This document shows, one piece after another, positions 7,170 to 14,454 of a DNA stretch of 24,643 bases. The position numbers and the translations under genes are program-made. The notes beneath the pieces are model-generated. The model did no database searches. It saw nothing but the letters and a program-made list of their open reading frames with translations, and was not told where the DNA came from. The stretch comes from an uncultured Oscillospiraceae bacterium (GTDB lineage: Bacteria; Bacillota; Clostridia; Oscillospirales; Ruminococcaceae). Where the stretch lies: NCBI GenBank assembly GCA_910579545.1, contig CAJTVI010000037.1:1-24643 (forward strand), in the 5' to 3' direction. Within the stretch, counting starts at the first letter, position 1. Each line of letters begins with the position of its first letter.

Positions 7170-8384
7170 TTATTTGATGTTCAGGGTGAGGTTGGAGTAA
7201 TCCTGCTCCAGGTTCTCGTAGTTGTCGTCGATCTTGACCGAGCCGCCGGCCACCTGGGCAAACAGGCTCTCGTAATCGGCCACGGTGTAGTTGGTCATGG
7301 ACCAGGTGGCGGTGGGCAGGCCCACGGCGTTGTCGTCCACGCCCAGGCTGGTGCCGGTGCCGCCGATCTCGCTGAAGGTGCCGTCGTACACCTTGGCAAC
7401 GGCCCACTGCACCGCGTCGGACAGGCCCTTCATAGCGCTGGTGACCACAACGCCCTCCTCGGCCTGGCTGGACTGGTCAACGTCCACGCCCACAACATAA
7501 CCGTCGGTGGCAGAGGCAGCGGCCGAAATCGAAGCAAACATCGAGCCGCCGCAGGCAAACACGACCTCGGTGCCCTGGTCGTACCAGCCGGTGATCATGG
7601 TCTGCAGGTCGGGCGAGGCCTGGAAGGACGCGCCGTACTCCCACGAGTAGTTCATATCAACATTGACGCCCATCTCGGCGGCAGCGGCGTTGGCGCCCTG
7701 CACAAAGCCGTAGCCAAAACGGCAGCAGGCGGGGTTGGTGCCGCCGCCGCCACCCGAGAAGCCCAGCTTGGTAAAGCCCTCTTTTACAACGGCGTAGCCG
7801 GCAAAGTAACCGGCCTGCTCCTCCTTAAAGGAGATGCCCGCAACGTTGGTAAGGCTGTTGCCCGCGTCGTCGGAAAGGGGGTAGCCGTCGATAAAGACGA
7901 AGGGGACCTCCGGGAACTCGGCCGCGGCGCGCCGCATGGCGGCCTCCTGCATAAAGCCGGCGCACACGACTACCTCGGCGCCGCCCTCAACAGCGGCCTT
8001 CATGGCGTCGTAGCGGTCATCGTCGGTAGCCTGGTCGCCGTTGGCGGGCTGGTAGTACTTGTAGCTCAGGCCGTTGGCGGCGGCGTACAGCTTGACGCCG
8101 TCGTAGGTGCCCTGGTTGAAGGACTTGTCCTTCAGCTGGCCCACGTCGGTGATAAAGGCCACCTGGTACTGGCCGTCGGCGCTGGTCATGTTGTCGTCGA
8201 TGGCGTCGGCGTCGTTGCCGGCGGGGGCGGCGGGCGCCGCGGGGGTGCTTTCGGCCGGGGTGCTGGCCGCGGGCGTGCTGGCGGCCGGGGTGCTGGCGGC
8301 CGGTGCGCTGGAAGCGCCGCCGCCGCAGGCAGCCAGCGACAGGGCCATCACAAGGGCCAGGGCAAGAGCAAGAATCTTTTTCAT
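7170..8384 (-). CDS. nupN: BMP-family nucleoside-binding lipoprotein (NupN/PnrA-like)
   Basis: This is the extracellular substrate-binding lipoprotein of the nucleoside importer, 404 residues. The signal peptide is at 1-19 with lipobox LAAC and the acylated cysteine at 20. A linker rich in alanine, serine, threonine and proline (24-58) holds four copies of the pentapeptide AASTP or a variant. The BMP domain then starts at QVAFITDVGQLKDKSFNQG, the hallmark beginning of PnrA/Med/NupN proteins. The start is the ATG at 8384, behind AAGGAG; upstream in-frame starts lack the signal peptide context. It has its own promoter and a strong terminator, and nupOPQ follows. Purine versus pyrimidine preference cannot be read from the sequence. 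Confidence 0.92.
   Translation of the reverse strand: MKKILALALALVMALSLAACGGGASSAPAASTPAASTPAASTPAESTPAAPAAPAGNDADAIDDNMTSADGQYQVAFITDVGQLKDKSFNQGTYDGVKLYAAANGLSYKYYQPANGDQATDDDRYDAMKAAVEGGAEVVVCAGFMQEAAMRRAAAEFPEVPFVFIDGYPLSDDAGNSLTNVAGISFKEEQAGYFAGYAVVKEGFTKLGFSGGGGGTNPACCRFGYGFVQGANAAAAEMGVNVDMNYSWEYGASFQASPDLQTMITGWYDQGTEVVFACGGSMFASISAAASATDGYVVGVDVDQSSQAEEGVVVTSAMKGLSDAVQWAVAKVYDGTFSEIGGTGTSLGVDDNAVGLPTATWSMTNYTVADYESLFAQVAGGSVKIDDNYENLEQDYSNLTLNIK
8241..8300 (-). repeat. Four 15-bp tandem units inside nupN
   Basis: Four in-frame units (8241-8255, 8256-8270, 8271-8285, 8286-8300) encode the pentapeptide repeats of the lipoprotein linker. They are near-identical, differing at a few positions. 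Units of 15 bases can be gained or lost without a frameshift, so linker length may vary between strains. Confidence 0.85.
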
Positions 8385-8509
8385 GTCTTTGTACTCTCTC
8401 CTTCTCTTTTGCGGTAATGTTCGGACGGGCCGCCGCGGCACAGCCGCGCGGCCCGGGCAGGGCCGCGCTTGGGCAGGCAGCGCCTGCCAAACCCGCGGCC
8501 ACGCCTTAC

Positions 8510-8538
8510 AGTATACCGGGTTTGGGGCGGCTTTTCAA
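8510..8538 (-). promoter_or_regulatory. Promoter of nupN
   Basis: On the minus strand TTGAAA (8533-8538) and TATACT (8510-8515) are 17 bases apart. The start would be near 8503, leaving a leader of about 118 bases before the nupN ATG. The leader is GC-rich with several potential stems (for example GGCAGGCGCTGCC). I saw no purine-riboswitch core in it. Confidence 0.75.
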
Positions 8539-8619
8539 CCAAAATGGCGAAAAAGGGCAGTTTACAAAATGATAACAGGCCGCCCGGCAAAAAATTTTGG
8601 CGATTTGCCCTGCCCCGCC

Positions 8620-9042
8620 CTACTCGGCAAGGTTTTTGGGCCCAAAGCCGTAGGGCAGCAGCTGGCCCAGGGTGGTTTCGATGTAGTCCGTCTCGCTTTT
8701 TGCCATCAGCACGATCAGGTCCGGGCCGCCAAACTCGAACAGCGCCTGCCGGCAGACCCCGCAGGGCGCGGTGACCAGGGTGTTGACCTCCCCCTCCCGG
8801 CTGCCCACCACCGCGATGGCCGAAAATTCGGTGATCCCCTCGCTGACCGCCTTGAACAGGGCGGTGCGCTCGGCGCAATTGGTGGGGGTGTAGGCCGCGC
8901 TCTCGATGTTGCAGCCGGTAAACACCTGCCCGTTTTGGGCCAGCAGCGCCGCGCCCACCTTAAAATGGGAGTAGGGGGCGTAGGCTTTTTCCCGGGCGGC
9001 AAAGGCGGCCCGGATGAGGGCGGTTTTATCGTATTCAGCCAT
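8620..9042 (-). CDS. cdd: Cytidine deaminase
   Basis: This homotetramer-type cytosolic enzyme of 140 residues deaminates cytidine and deoxycytidine to uridine and deoxyuridine. The zinc site is intact: CAERTA (C56, catalytic E58) and PCGVC (C94, C97), with substrate residues in CNIESAAY (44-51). The length is typical of the short Gram-positive enzyme. Its ATG overlaps the end of deoD by eight bases (ATGGCTGA), so it is translated from the same message. The product uridine is a substrate for the pyrimidine phosphorylase at 109-1431. Confidence 0.95.
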   Translation of the reverse strand: MAEYDKTALIRAAFAAREKAYAPYSHFKVGAALLAQNGQVFTGCNIESAAYTPTNCAERTALFKAVSEGITEFSAIAVVGSREGEVNTLVTAPCGVCRQALFEFGGPDLIVLMAKSETDYIETTLGQLLPYGFGPKNLAE

Positions 9043-9760
9043 CGTACGCGGCCTCCAGCGCGATCTTCATCATGTTGGTAAAGCTTGTCTGGCGCTCCTC
9101 GGGGGTGGTGATCTCGGGGCTTACAAAGCTGTCCGAGATGGTGATGAGGCAGGCGGCGCGCCTGCCCAGCTGCCGCGCGTTGTGGAAGAGCGCAAAGCTT
9201 TCCATTTCCACCGCAAGGCAGCCCTTTTGATCCCGCAAAACCTCCCAGTAGAGCGGGCCCTCGCCCGGCGTTTCGCGGTAAAAAACATCGCTGGAATGCA
9301 CGATGCCCTCAATAAGCGGGATGCCCTGCGCCGCGGCGCTGGCCCGCAAAAGCGCGTTGAGCTCCTCGCTGGGCAAAGTGACGTCCCCCGCAAAGCCGCT
9401 CTGGGTTTTGGCGTAGCTGCTCTCGGAATAAGCGCCGGTGGCCAGCAGCACATCGTAGACCTTGGCGGCGGGGGTGTAGCTGCCGGCCGAGCCGATGCGC
9501 ACGATGTTCTCGACCCCATACTGGCTGTACAGCTCGTAGGAATAGATGCCGATGCTGGGCATGCCCATGCCGCTGCCCATCACGCTGATGGCGCGGCCCT
9601 TGTAGGCGCCGGTGTAGCCCAGCATGCCGCGCACGTCGTTGACCAGCACCGGGCTCTCCAAAAAGGTCTCGGCAATAAACTTGGCGCGCAAAGGGTCGCC
9701 CGGCATCAGCACGGTTTTGGCGATCTGGCCGTTTTCGGCCCGGTTGTGGGGGGTAGGCAT
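9035..9760 (-). CDS. deoD: Purine-nucleoside phosphorylase, DeoD type
   Basis: This hexameric-type phosphorylase of 241 residues cleaves inosine, guanosine, adenosine and their deoxy forms to base plus (deoxy)ribose-1-phosphate. The N-terminus has the phosphate-loop PGDPLRAKFIA (20-30). GSGMGMPSIGIYSYEL (62-77) and RIGSAGS (88-94) are family hallmarks. VEMES (184-188) binds ribose, and the SD pair at 209-210 matches the base-binding Ser/Asp of DeoD. An AAGGAG site lies about 10 bases before the ATG. I saw no promoter directly upstream, and a hairpin repeat lies between it and the phosphatase gene, so it may be transcribed from fbp or from within that gap. Confidence 0.95.
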   Translation of the reverse strand: MPTPHNRAENGQIAKTVLMPGDPLRAKFIAETFLESPVLVNDVRGMLGYTGAYKGRAISVMGSGMGMPSIGIYSYELYSQYGVENIVRIGSAGSYTPAAKVYDVLLATGAYSESSYAKTQSGFAGDVTLPSEELNALLRASAAAQGIPLIEGIVHSSDVFYRETPGEGPLYWEVLRDQKGCLAVEMESFALFHNARQLGRRAACLITISDSFVSPEITTPEERQTSFTNMMKIALEAAYDG

Positions 9761-9813
9761 AAACAGTCACGCTCCTTTTGGTTTTTTTGGGGGGGAAGCC
9801 CGCCCGGGCAGGG

Positions 9814-9925
9814 GCCGGGCGCGTGGGAGCAGTCTCTCAAGGCAACAGGACCCCTGCCCCGAAAGCCTTTCGAGACTCTCCCCCGCGCCCGGGTTGCAGA
9901 CACCTCTCCCCGGTTCGGACACTCC
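9814..9925 (-). repeat. Intergenic hairpin repeat, copy 1
   Basis: Bases 9814-9892 match 12873-12951 at 77 of 79 positions. The core is an imperfect inverted repeat: GTCTCTCAAGGC on one side and GCCTTTCGAGAC on the other, around about 20 bases. A tail at 9899-9925 matches, inverted, the beginning of copy 2 (25 of 27 bases), including GGACACTCC. It fills the gap between the phosphatase and deoD genes, starting five bases beyond the phosphatase stop. Confidence 0.85.
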
Positions 9926-9930
9926 TGTTT

Positions 9931-10731
9931 TTACTCCAGGCAGTCGGCCCGCAGCCGGGCCAGGGCGTCGGCATCCAGCCCGTACTCGGCGGCAAAATAC
10001 GCCTCAAAGCTGCCATAGCGGGCCAGGATGGCGTCCAGCGCGGCGTCCAGGTTTTTTTGCAGCACCCCGCCGATGGCCTGCACATAGGGGGCAAAGCCGG
10101 GGTCGGCGGCCAGCTGTGCGGCCATGCGCTGCGCAAGGCGTGCGGCCTCCCGCGGACGGCACTGATTGGTGAGCATAAAATCCTCGGCGGCCGTTTCGCG
10201 GTCCGCGCCCAGCGCCAGCAGGATCAGCGCGGCGGCGATGCCGGTGCGGTCCTTGCCGGCCGAGCAGTGGAAGAGCAGCGGCAGCCGGCGGTTTTGCAGT
10301 TCGGCAAAAAGGGCCTTGTAGGCCGCGTTGCCAAAGGGCAGCCGGGCGTAGATGCCGCCCATGCTGTGGGCCACCGCCGAGAGCTGGGCCGGGGTACTGC
10401 GGGCAAACTCGCGGGGATCGTAGTTGACCTCTTTGCCGGTCTCGTCCAGGATGGCCGAGATGTCGTGCCGGACGACGCCCGGAACCTCCGGGTCGGGCAG
10501 GGCCTCGCGCTCCATCGAGGAGCGCAGGTCGCAGATGACCTTGATGCCGAGGCTGGCAAACAGGGCCTTGTCGGCCGGGGAGCGGATCTCACAGAGAGCG
10601 CCGCTGCGGTAAAAAAGCCCGTGCCTGACCCGCCGCCCATCCGCGGCGGGCCAGCCGCCCAGCTCGCGGAAGTTTTCCGGCCCTTCAAAGGGCAGCGGGG
10701 CGCCGGGCGCAGGGCAGGTTTGGGATGCCAT
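9931..10731 (-). CDS. Tyrosine-protein phosphatase family protein (MptpB-like)
   Basis: The 266 residues carry the active-site loop HCSAGKDRTG (155-164), with nucleophile C156 and R162, the CX5R signature of cysteine phosphatases. The N-terminal NFRELGG (20-26) and GLFYRSGAL (38-46) are typical of the Y_phosphatase3 group, which includes mycobacterial PtpB. No signal peptide is seen, so it is probably cytosolic. The substrate could be phosphotyrosine, phosphoinositide or a small phosphoester; the sequence does not decide. I chose the ATG at 10731, eight bases after AAGGAAGG, over an in-frame GTG three codons upstream that overlaps that site. Only 48 bases separate it from fbp upstream, which suggests one transcript. 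Confidence 0.88.
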   Translation of the reverse strand: MASQTCPAPGAPLPFEGPENFRELGGWPAADGRRVRHGLFYRSGALCEIRSPADKALFASLGIKVICDLRSSMEREALPDPEVPGVVRHDISAILDETGKEVNYDPREFARSTPAQLSAVAHSMGGIYARLPFGNAAYKALFAELQNRRLPLLFHCSAGKDRTGIAAALILLALGADRETAAEDFMLTNQCRPREAARLAQRMAAQLAADPGFAPYVQAIGGVLQKNLDAALDAILARYGSFEAYFAAEYGLDADALARLRADCLE

Positions 10732-10779
10732 GGGGTCCACCTTCCTTCTTGTTTCGGGTTGCCTTGCGGGGCGGGCGGC

Positions 10780-12780
10780 CTACCTGCGCGGCCCGTACTC
10801 CTTGAGCAGGCCGGTTTTGTAGGCGGTCACCAGCAGGTTGAGGTCGTCGATGTTGGCCTGCAGGCGGCGGCCCTCGTCGGTATCCCCCACCAGCATCCGC
10901 TTTTCGGTGGTCTCAAACACGTCCACGCTCGAGAGGATGTCCCGGTTTTGGCGGATGGCCTTTTCGGTGCTCTCAAACGGCTCGTGCACCCGCAGGGACA
11001 TGCCGCGGCTGTTGTACACTAAGGTGTACCCGGCGATGCCGGTGCGCTCGTGGTAGGCCCGGCAGAAGCCGCCGTCGATCACGATCAGCCGCCCGCCGCC
11101 CTTGAGCGGCTTTTCGCCCTCGACCGCCCGCACCGGCACATGCCCGTTGATGATGTGGCTGTGGGTCTGGTCCAGCCCAAACTCGGCCAGGATGGCGCGG
11201 TCCATCTTGGTGTCGTTTACAAAGCGGTAGTAGGGGTTTTTCTCCTCGGTATAGGTCTCCTTATTCTGGATGAAGATCCGCTCAAAGGTGGTCATCTTGG
11301 AGCGGCCAAAGAGGGGCGAGAGCTTGCCGCACCAGAGGTACCAGAGGAAATCCCCGCCCCGCCGGCGCTCCTCGCTGCCCTCAGGGGCAAAGTAGCCGCG
11401 GCGGGCCCGCTCCTCGCAGTAGTCCATCAGGGCGCGGCCGGCATAGCTCTTGTGCTCAAAGGTCTCCACCGCAAAGCTGCCGCTCTCGGTGAGGGGCAGC
11501 GCCCCGTGGAAGAGCAGGTTGCCGTTTTCGGTATGGTACACCCCGCCCTTGGCGTACAAAAACTGCACGTGCCGCTGCAGCCGCTCGCTCTCGGCAAAGC
11601 TGCGGCAGAGCAGCCCGATCACCTCCTGCTCCTCGGGGGTCAGCCGGGCCGGGTCGCCCTCGTCCACGGTGGGGAAGTCGGTGTCCAGCATGGGGTAGCG
11701 CTTGCCCTCCGCCTCCACCGTATCGTCGGCAAAATTGATGCGGCGCAGAAAGTCCCGCCCCTCCATCTCAAAGTCCGGCTCCCGGTCGATCACCTCGCAC
11801 TCTAACTTGAGCATGATGATCGTGATGGCCTTGTGCATCCGGGCCACCCTCGTCAGCTCGCTGCGGTGGTAGGGGCCGCGGCTCTCGTCGGTGCGGGGGT
11901 AAAAGCGGTGGACGTCGCAGTCGCGGTAGGTGTTTTCGGCAAAGAGGGAGAGGGGGCGCAGGTTGATGCCGTAGCCGTCCTCCAGCGCCTCTAAGTTGTT
12001 GTAGGCCAGGGTGGTCTTGAGCACGGTGGCCACGCAGATGGGGCTGGCCGCCGCCGCCCCCATCCAGACCACGTCGTGGTTGCCCCACTGGAAATCCACC
12101 GAGTGATGGGCCATCAGCTGCTCCAAGATCAGGTCGGGCCGGGGGCCGCGGTCAAAGATGTCGCCCACGATGTGCAGCTTGTACACCGCCAGCTTTTTGA
12201 TCAGGCTGGCCAGCGCCTCGATGAAATCGTCCGCCCGGCCCACATTGATGATCGAGGTGAGGATCTGGCCGTAGTAAAACTCCTTGTCGTGATCCTCAAA
12301 ATGGGCGTGGAGCAGCTCGTCCAGGATGTAGGCGTAATCGGGGGGCATCCGCTTGCGCACAAAGCTGCGGGTGTACTTGGAGGCCACCACCCGGCAGACG
12401 TCGATGAGCCGATAGAGGGTCTGCCGGTACCAGGCGCCCAGGTCGGCCTGGCGGCTTTTCAGTTCCTCCACCTTTTGGGCGGGGTAGTAGATGAGGGTGG
12501 CAAACTCGGCCCGCTCCCCGGCCGGCACCTCCTCGCCCAGCACCCGGTCCACCTTTTCCTTGATGACCCCCGAGGCGTTGTTGAGGATGTGGGTAAAGGC
12601 CTCGTACTCGCCGTGCAGATCGCTCAAAAAATGCTCGGTGGGCTTGGGCAGCTTGAGGATGGCCTGTAAATTGATGATCTCGGTGCAGGCCTCCTCGATG
12701 GTGGGCCAGTCCCGCGCCAGCAGGCCAAGATACTTGAGGTTCTTGCGGACCTTGTCCAGTTCCTGTTCGTCATAGGGCAT
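10780..12780 (-). CDS. fbp: Fructose-1,6-bisphosphatase, class III
   Basis: This gluconeogenic enzyme converts fructose-1,6-bisphosphate to fructose-6-phosphate. The 666 residues match the Firmicutes class III enzyme (about 640-670). It has metallophosphoesterase motifs: FLSDLHGEYE (51-60), GDIFDRGP (206-213) and WGNHDVVWMGA (232-242), which place the metal-binding Asp, His and Asn. AAAGGAGG stands before the ATG. The transcript appears to start near 12993, so the leader of about 210 bases holds a copy of the hairpin repeat and a short hairpin just upstream of the ribosome site. Fructose-6-phosphate links to the pentose-phosphate pathway, which also takes sugars released by the nucleoside phosphorylases nearby; that functional tie is inference. 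Confidence 0.95.
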   Translation of the reverse strand: MPYDEQELDKVRKNLKYLGLLARDWPTIEEACTEIINLQAILKLPKPTEHFLSDLHGEYEAFTHILNNASGVIKEKVDRVLGEEVPAGERAEFATLIYYPAQKVEELKSRQADLGAWYRQTLYRLIDVCRVVASKYTRSFVRKRMPPDYAYILDELLHAHFEDHDKEFYYGQILTSIINVGRADDFIEALASLIKKLAVYKLHIVGDIFDRGPRPDLILEQLMAHHSVDFQWGNHDVVWMGAAAASPICVATVLKTTLAYNNLEALEDGYGINLRPLSLFAENTYRDCDVHRFYPRTDESRGPYHRSELTRVARMHKAITIIMLKLECEVIDREPDFEMEGRDFLRRINFADDTVEAEGKRYPMLDTDFPTVDEGDPARLTPEEQEVIGLLCRSFAESERLQRHVQFLYAKGGVYHTENGNLLFHGALPLTESGSFAVETFEHKSYAGRALMDYCEERARRGYFAPEGSEERRRGGDFLWYLWCGKLSPLFGRSKMTTFERIFIQNKETYTEEKNPYYRFVNDTKMDRAILAEFGLDQTHSHIINGHVPVRAVEGEKPLKGGGRLIVIDGGFCRAYHERTGIAGYTLVYNSRGMSLRVHEPFESTEKAIRQNRDILSSVDVFETTEKRMLVGDTDEGRRLQANIDDLNLLVTAYKTGLLKEYGPRR

Positions 12781-12802
12781 GGGGGGTCCCTCCTTTTTCT
12801 TT

Positions 12803-12823
12803 GCATCCCCTGCCGGGGGATGC
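12803..12823 (-). promoter_or_regulatory. Hairpin just upstream of the fbp ribosome site
   Basis: An 8-bp stem (12803-12810 with 12816-12823) with a five-base loop lies only a few bases upstream of the purine-rich fbp ribosome site. On the minus strand it is followed by an A-rich stretch, not T, so it is not a terminator. It may influence translation or message stability. Confidence 0.4.
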
Positions 12824-12839
12824 GTTTGCGTTTTATTAT

Positions 12840-12951
12840 GGGAGTGTCCAAACCGGGGAGAGATGTCCGCCAGCCGGGTGCGTAGGAGCAGTCTCTCAAG
12901 GCAACAGGACCCCTGCCCCGAAAGCCTTTCGAGACTCTCCCCCGCGCCCGG
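12840..12951 (-). repeat. Intergenic hairpin repeat, copy 2, in the fbp leader
   Basis: The tail starts GGGAGTGTCC (12840-12849) and the core (12873-12951) is almost identical to copy 1. Here the tail lies on the other side of the core and in the opposite direction. The simplest reading is a larger element with inverted ends, of which each copy keeps one end. The inferred fbp transcript passes through it. Confidence 0.85.
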
Positions 12952-12999
12952 CCAGGGGCCGGCAAAAGCCCTTGCAGCGGAAACTTCCTTTATTATGAA

Positions 13000-13032
13000 A
13001 TTATACCATAACCGCGCCGGTTGTGGTATAGT
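13000..13032. promoter_or_regulatory. Back-to-back extended -10 promoters inside a palindrome
   Basis: A 13-bp inverted repeat with one mismatch (13002-13014 with 13018-13030) has a three-base centre. Its minus-strand edge is TGGTATAAT (-10 at 13000-13005), reading toward fbp. Its plus-strand edge is TGGTATAGT (-10 at 13027-13032), reading toward the radical SAM gene. Both are extended -10 elements; neither has a good -35. The symmetry could also be an operator read by a dimeric regulator. Confidence 0.65.
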
Positions 13033-13080
13033 AAAAACGACCGTATCCGCCCCAAAAAACCTGAAAAGAGGTGGCCTGCC

Positions 13081-13980
13081 ATGGAAAGCCTTGCCCCAGC
13101 GCGCTGCGCCCTCTGCCCGCGGCGCTGCAAAGCCGACCGCCGCACCGGCACGGGGGCGTGCGGCGCGGGCGGGGTGTTAAAGGCCGCGCGGGCCGCGCCG
13201 CATTTTTGGGAGGAGCCCTGCATCAGCGGCAGCCGGGGCAGCGGGGCGGTGTTTTTCAGCCACTGCCCGCTGGGCTGCTGCTACTGCCAGAACTATGCCA
13301 TCAGCGCCGGGGGGCTGGGGCGGGAAATCGACGCCGGGCGTCTGGCCGAAATTTTTTTGGAGCTGGCCGCCAAAGGGGTGCACAACCTCAACTTAGTGAC
13401 CGCCACCCAGTGGCTGCCCTGGGTGCTGCCGGCCCTGCAAGAGGCGCGGCGGCAGGGCTGCCGGCTGCCGGTGGTGTACAACACCAGCGGCTACGAAACC
13501 GCCGAAACGGTGCGGGCGCTGGATGGGGTGGTGGACGTTTGGCTGGCGGACGTAAAATATGTTTCGCCCGCCCTCTCGCGGGAGTATTCGGGCGCGGAGG
13601 ACTATTTTGCGGTGTGCAGCGAGGCGGTGGGCCGGATGATCGCCCAGGCCGGCGGGCCGGTGTACGATGAGGAAGGGCTGATGCGGCGCGGGGTGATCTT
13701 GCGGCACCTGGCCCTGCCGGGCGCCTTGGCCGACAGCAAGGCCGTGCTGCGCTGGATGGCCAGCCTGCCGGCGGGCAGCTTTGTGCCCAGCCTGATGAGC
13801 CAGTACACCCCCTTTTACAAGGCGGCGGAGCACAAGCCCCTTGGCCGGCGGATCAGCAGCTGGGAGTACCGGCAGGTGATCGACACGGCGGTGGAGCTGG
13901 GGCTTACAAACGGCTATATGCAGCAAAAAAGCAGCGCCCGGGAGGAGTACACCCCGCCCTTTGATCTAAGCGGGGTGTAA
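13081..13980 (+). CDS. Radical SAM protein, PflX-like (COG1313)
   Basis: The 299 residues contain the radical SAM cluster motif C-x3-C-x2-C at C62, C66 and C69, in HCPLGCCYCQNY. A second cysteine set lies at the N-terminus (C9, C12, C16 and C27, the last in GACG), as in the PflX/COG1313 group of pyruvate-formate-lyase-activase-like proteins. These proteins use S-adenosylmethionine and a 4Fe-4S cluster; their target is not established. The later LADVKYV and the C-terminal SQYTPFYKA also suit this group. The start is the ATG at 13081, behind AGAGGTGG. An in-frame start 60 bases upstream lies close to the promoter and adds non-family residues. No glycyl-radical enzyme is encoded nearby. Confidence 0.85.
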   Translation: MESLAPARCALCPRRCKADRRTGTGACGAGGVLKAARAAPHFWEEPCISGSRGSGAVFFSHCPLGCCYCQNYAISAGGLGREIDAGRLAEIFLELAAKGVHNLNLVTATQWLPWVLPALQEARRQGCRLPVVYNTSGYETAETVRALDGVVDVWLADVKYVSPALSREYSGAEDYFAVCSEAVGRMIAQAGGPVYDEEGLMRRGVILRHLALPGALADSKAVLRWMASLPAGSFVPSLMSQYTPFYKAAEHKPLGRRISSWEYRQVIDTAVELGLTNGYMQQKSSAREEYTPPFDLSGV

Positions 13981-14027
13981 GGCGTACCGGGCGCGGGGCG
14001 CGGCGTTGGGACGATGTTTGGCGCGGC

Positions 14028-14073
14028 GGCCCCATGCAGAGCGCGGCGTTAGGCGGACGGCCCCATGCAGAGC
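14028..14073 (+). repeat. 15-bp direct repeat ahead of a small gene
   Basis: GGCCCCATGCAGAGC occurs at 14028-14042 and 14059-14073, 31 bases apart. Each is preceded by related GCGGCG-rich sequence, so this looks like a local duplication. It lies between the radical SAM stop and the ribosome site of the 69-residue gene. Confidence 0.6.
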
Positions 14074-14116
14074 CCGCCGTTTGGGCGGGGCAAATTTAGA
14101 ACAAAGGAGCAGAGGG

Positions 14117-14326
14117 ATGACCGTTTTGAACGGCCTTTTGGGCGCGGGGTACCTGATGGTTTTTTGGCTGGCGGGCGCGGCGCTGGCCCGGCGGGGCATT
14201 GCCTATGTGCTGATCGGCCGCTATGAGCGCAGCGAGTTTGCGGTAAACGAGGCCTTTTACGCCGCCCATTACCCGGTGTGGTACCAAAACGCCGAGGATA
14301 CCGTCTACGCCGTTTTGCCCGGGTAA
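14117..14326 (+). CDS. Small putative membrane protein, 69 residues
   Basis: I do not recognise this gene. An AAAGGAGCAGAGGG site ends directly before the ATG, with AAAGGAG about 8 bases upstream, which supports translation. Residues about 4-33 are hydrophobic with two arginines near position 25, consistent with one membrane segment. The rest is rich in tyrosine and acidic residues and ends in LPG. It follows the radical SAM gene by 136 bases in the same direction and is followed by a strong palindromic terminator. A longer in-frame start at 14006 lies in the duplicated GC-rich sequence and lacks a ribosome site. Confidence 0.6.
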   Translation: MTVLNGLLGAGYLMVFWLAGAALARRGIAYVLIGRYERSEFAVNEAFYAAHYPVWYQNAEDTVYAVLPG

Positions 14327-14350
14327 GCCGCCGGATACAGGGCAAAGCAG

Positions 14351-14392
14351 GCGCAAAAGGGGCCGCCCATGCATGGGCGGCCCCTTTTGCGC
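14351..14392. terminator. Perfect 42-bp palindrome between convergent genes
   Basis: The whole interval reads the same on both strands. Its stem of GC pairs is flanked by AAAA on one side and TTTT on the other, so it gives hairpin plus T-run in either direction. It stands between the ends of the plus-strand small gene (14326) and the minus-strand phosphotransferase gene (14455) and is well placed to stop both. Confidence 0.85.
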
Positions 14393-14436
14393 GGCCAGTT
14401 TTTTGCGCGGCCAGTTTTTTGCGCGGCTGGGGTTTT
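14389..14436. repeat. Three 16-bp tandem units beside the palindrome
   Basis: Units at 14389-14404 and 14405-14420 are identical (GCGCGGCCAGTTTTTT). The third (14421-14436) differs at a few positions, and a shortened fourth follows. On the plus strand each unit ends in a T-run after GC-rich sequence, repeating the end of the terminator. Confidence 0.8.
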
Positions 14437-14454
14437 TGCGGCTGGGCCTGGGCG

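Noticed and set aside
8385..8503. Possible purine or other riboswitch in the nupN leader
   Set aside because: The leader has GC-rich stems but no purine-riboswitch loop sequences or conserved core that I could identify.
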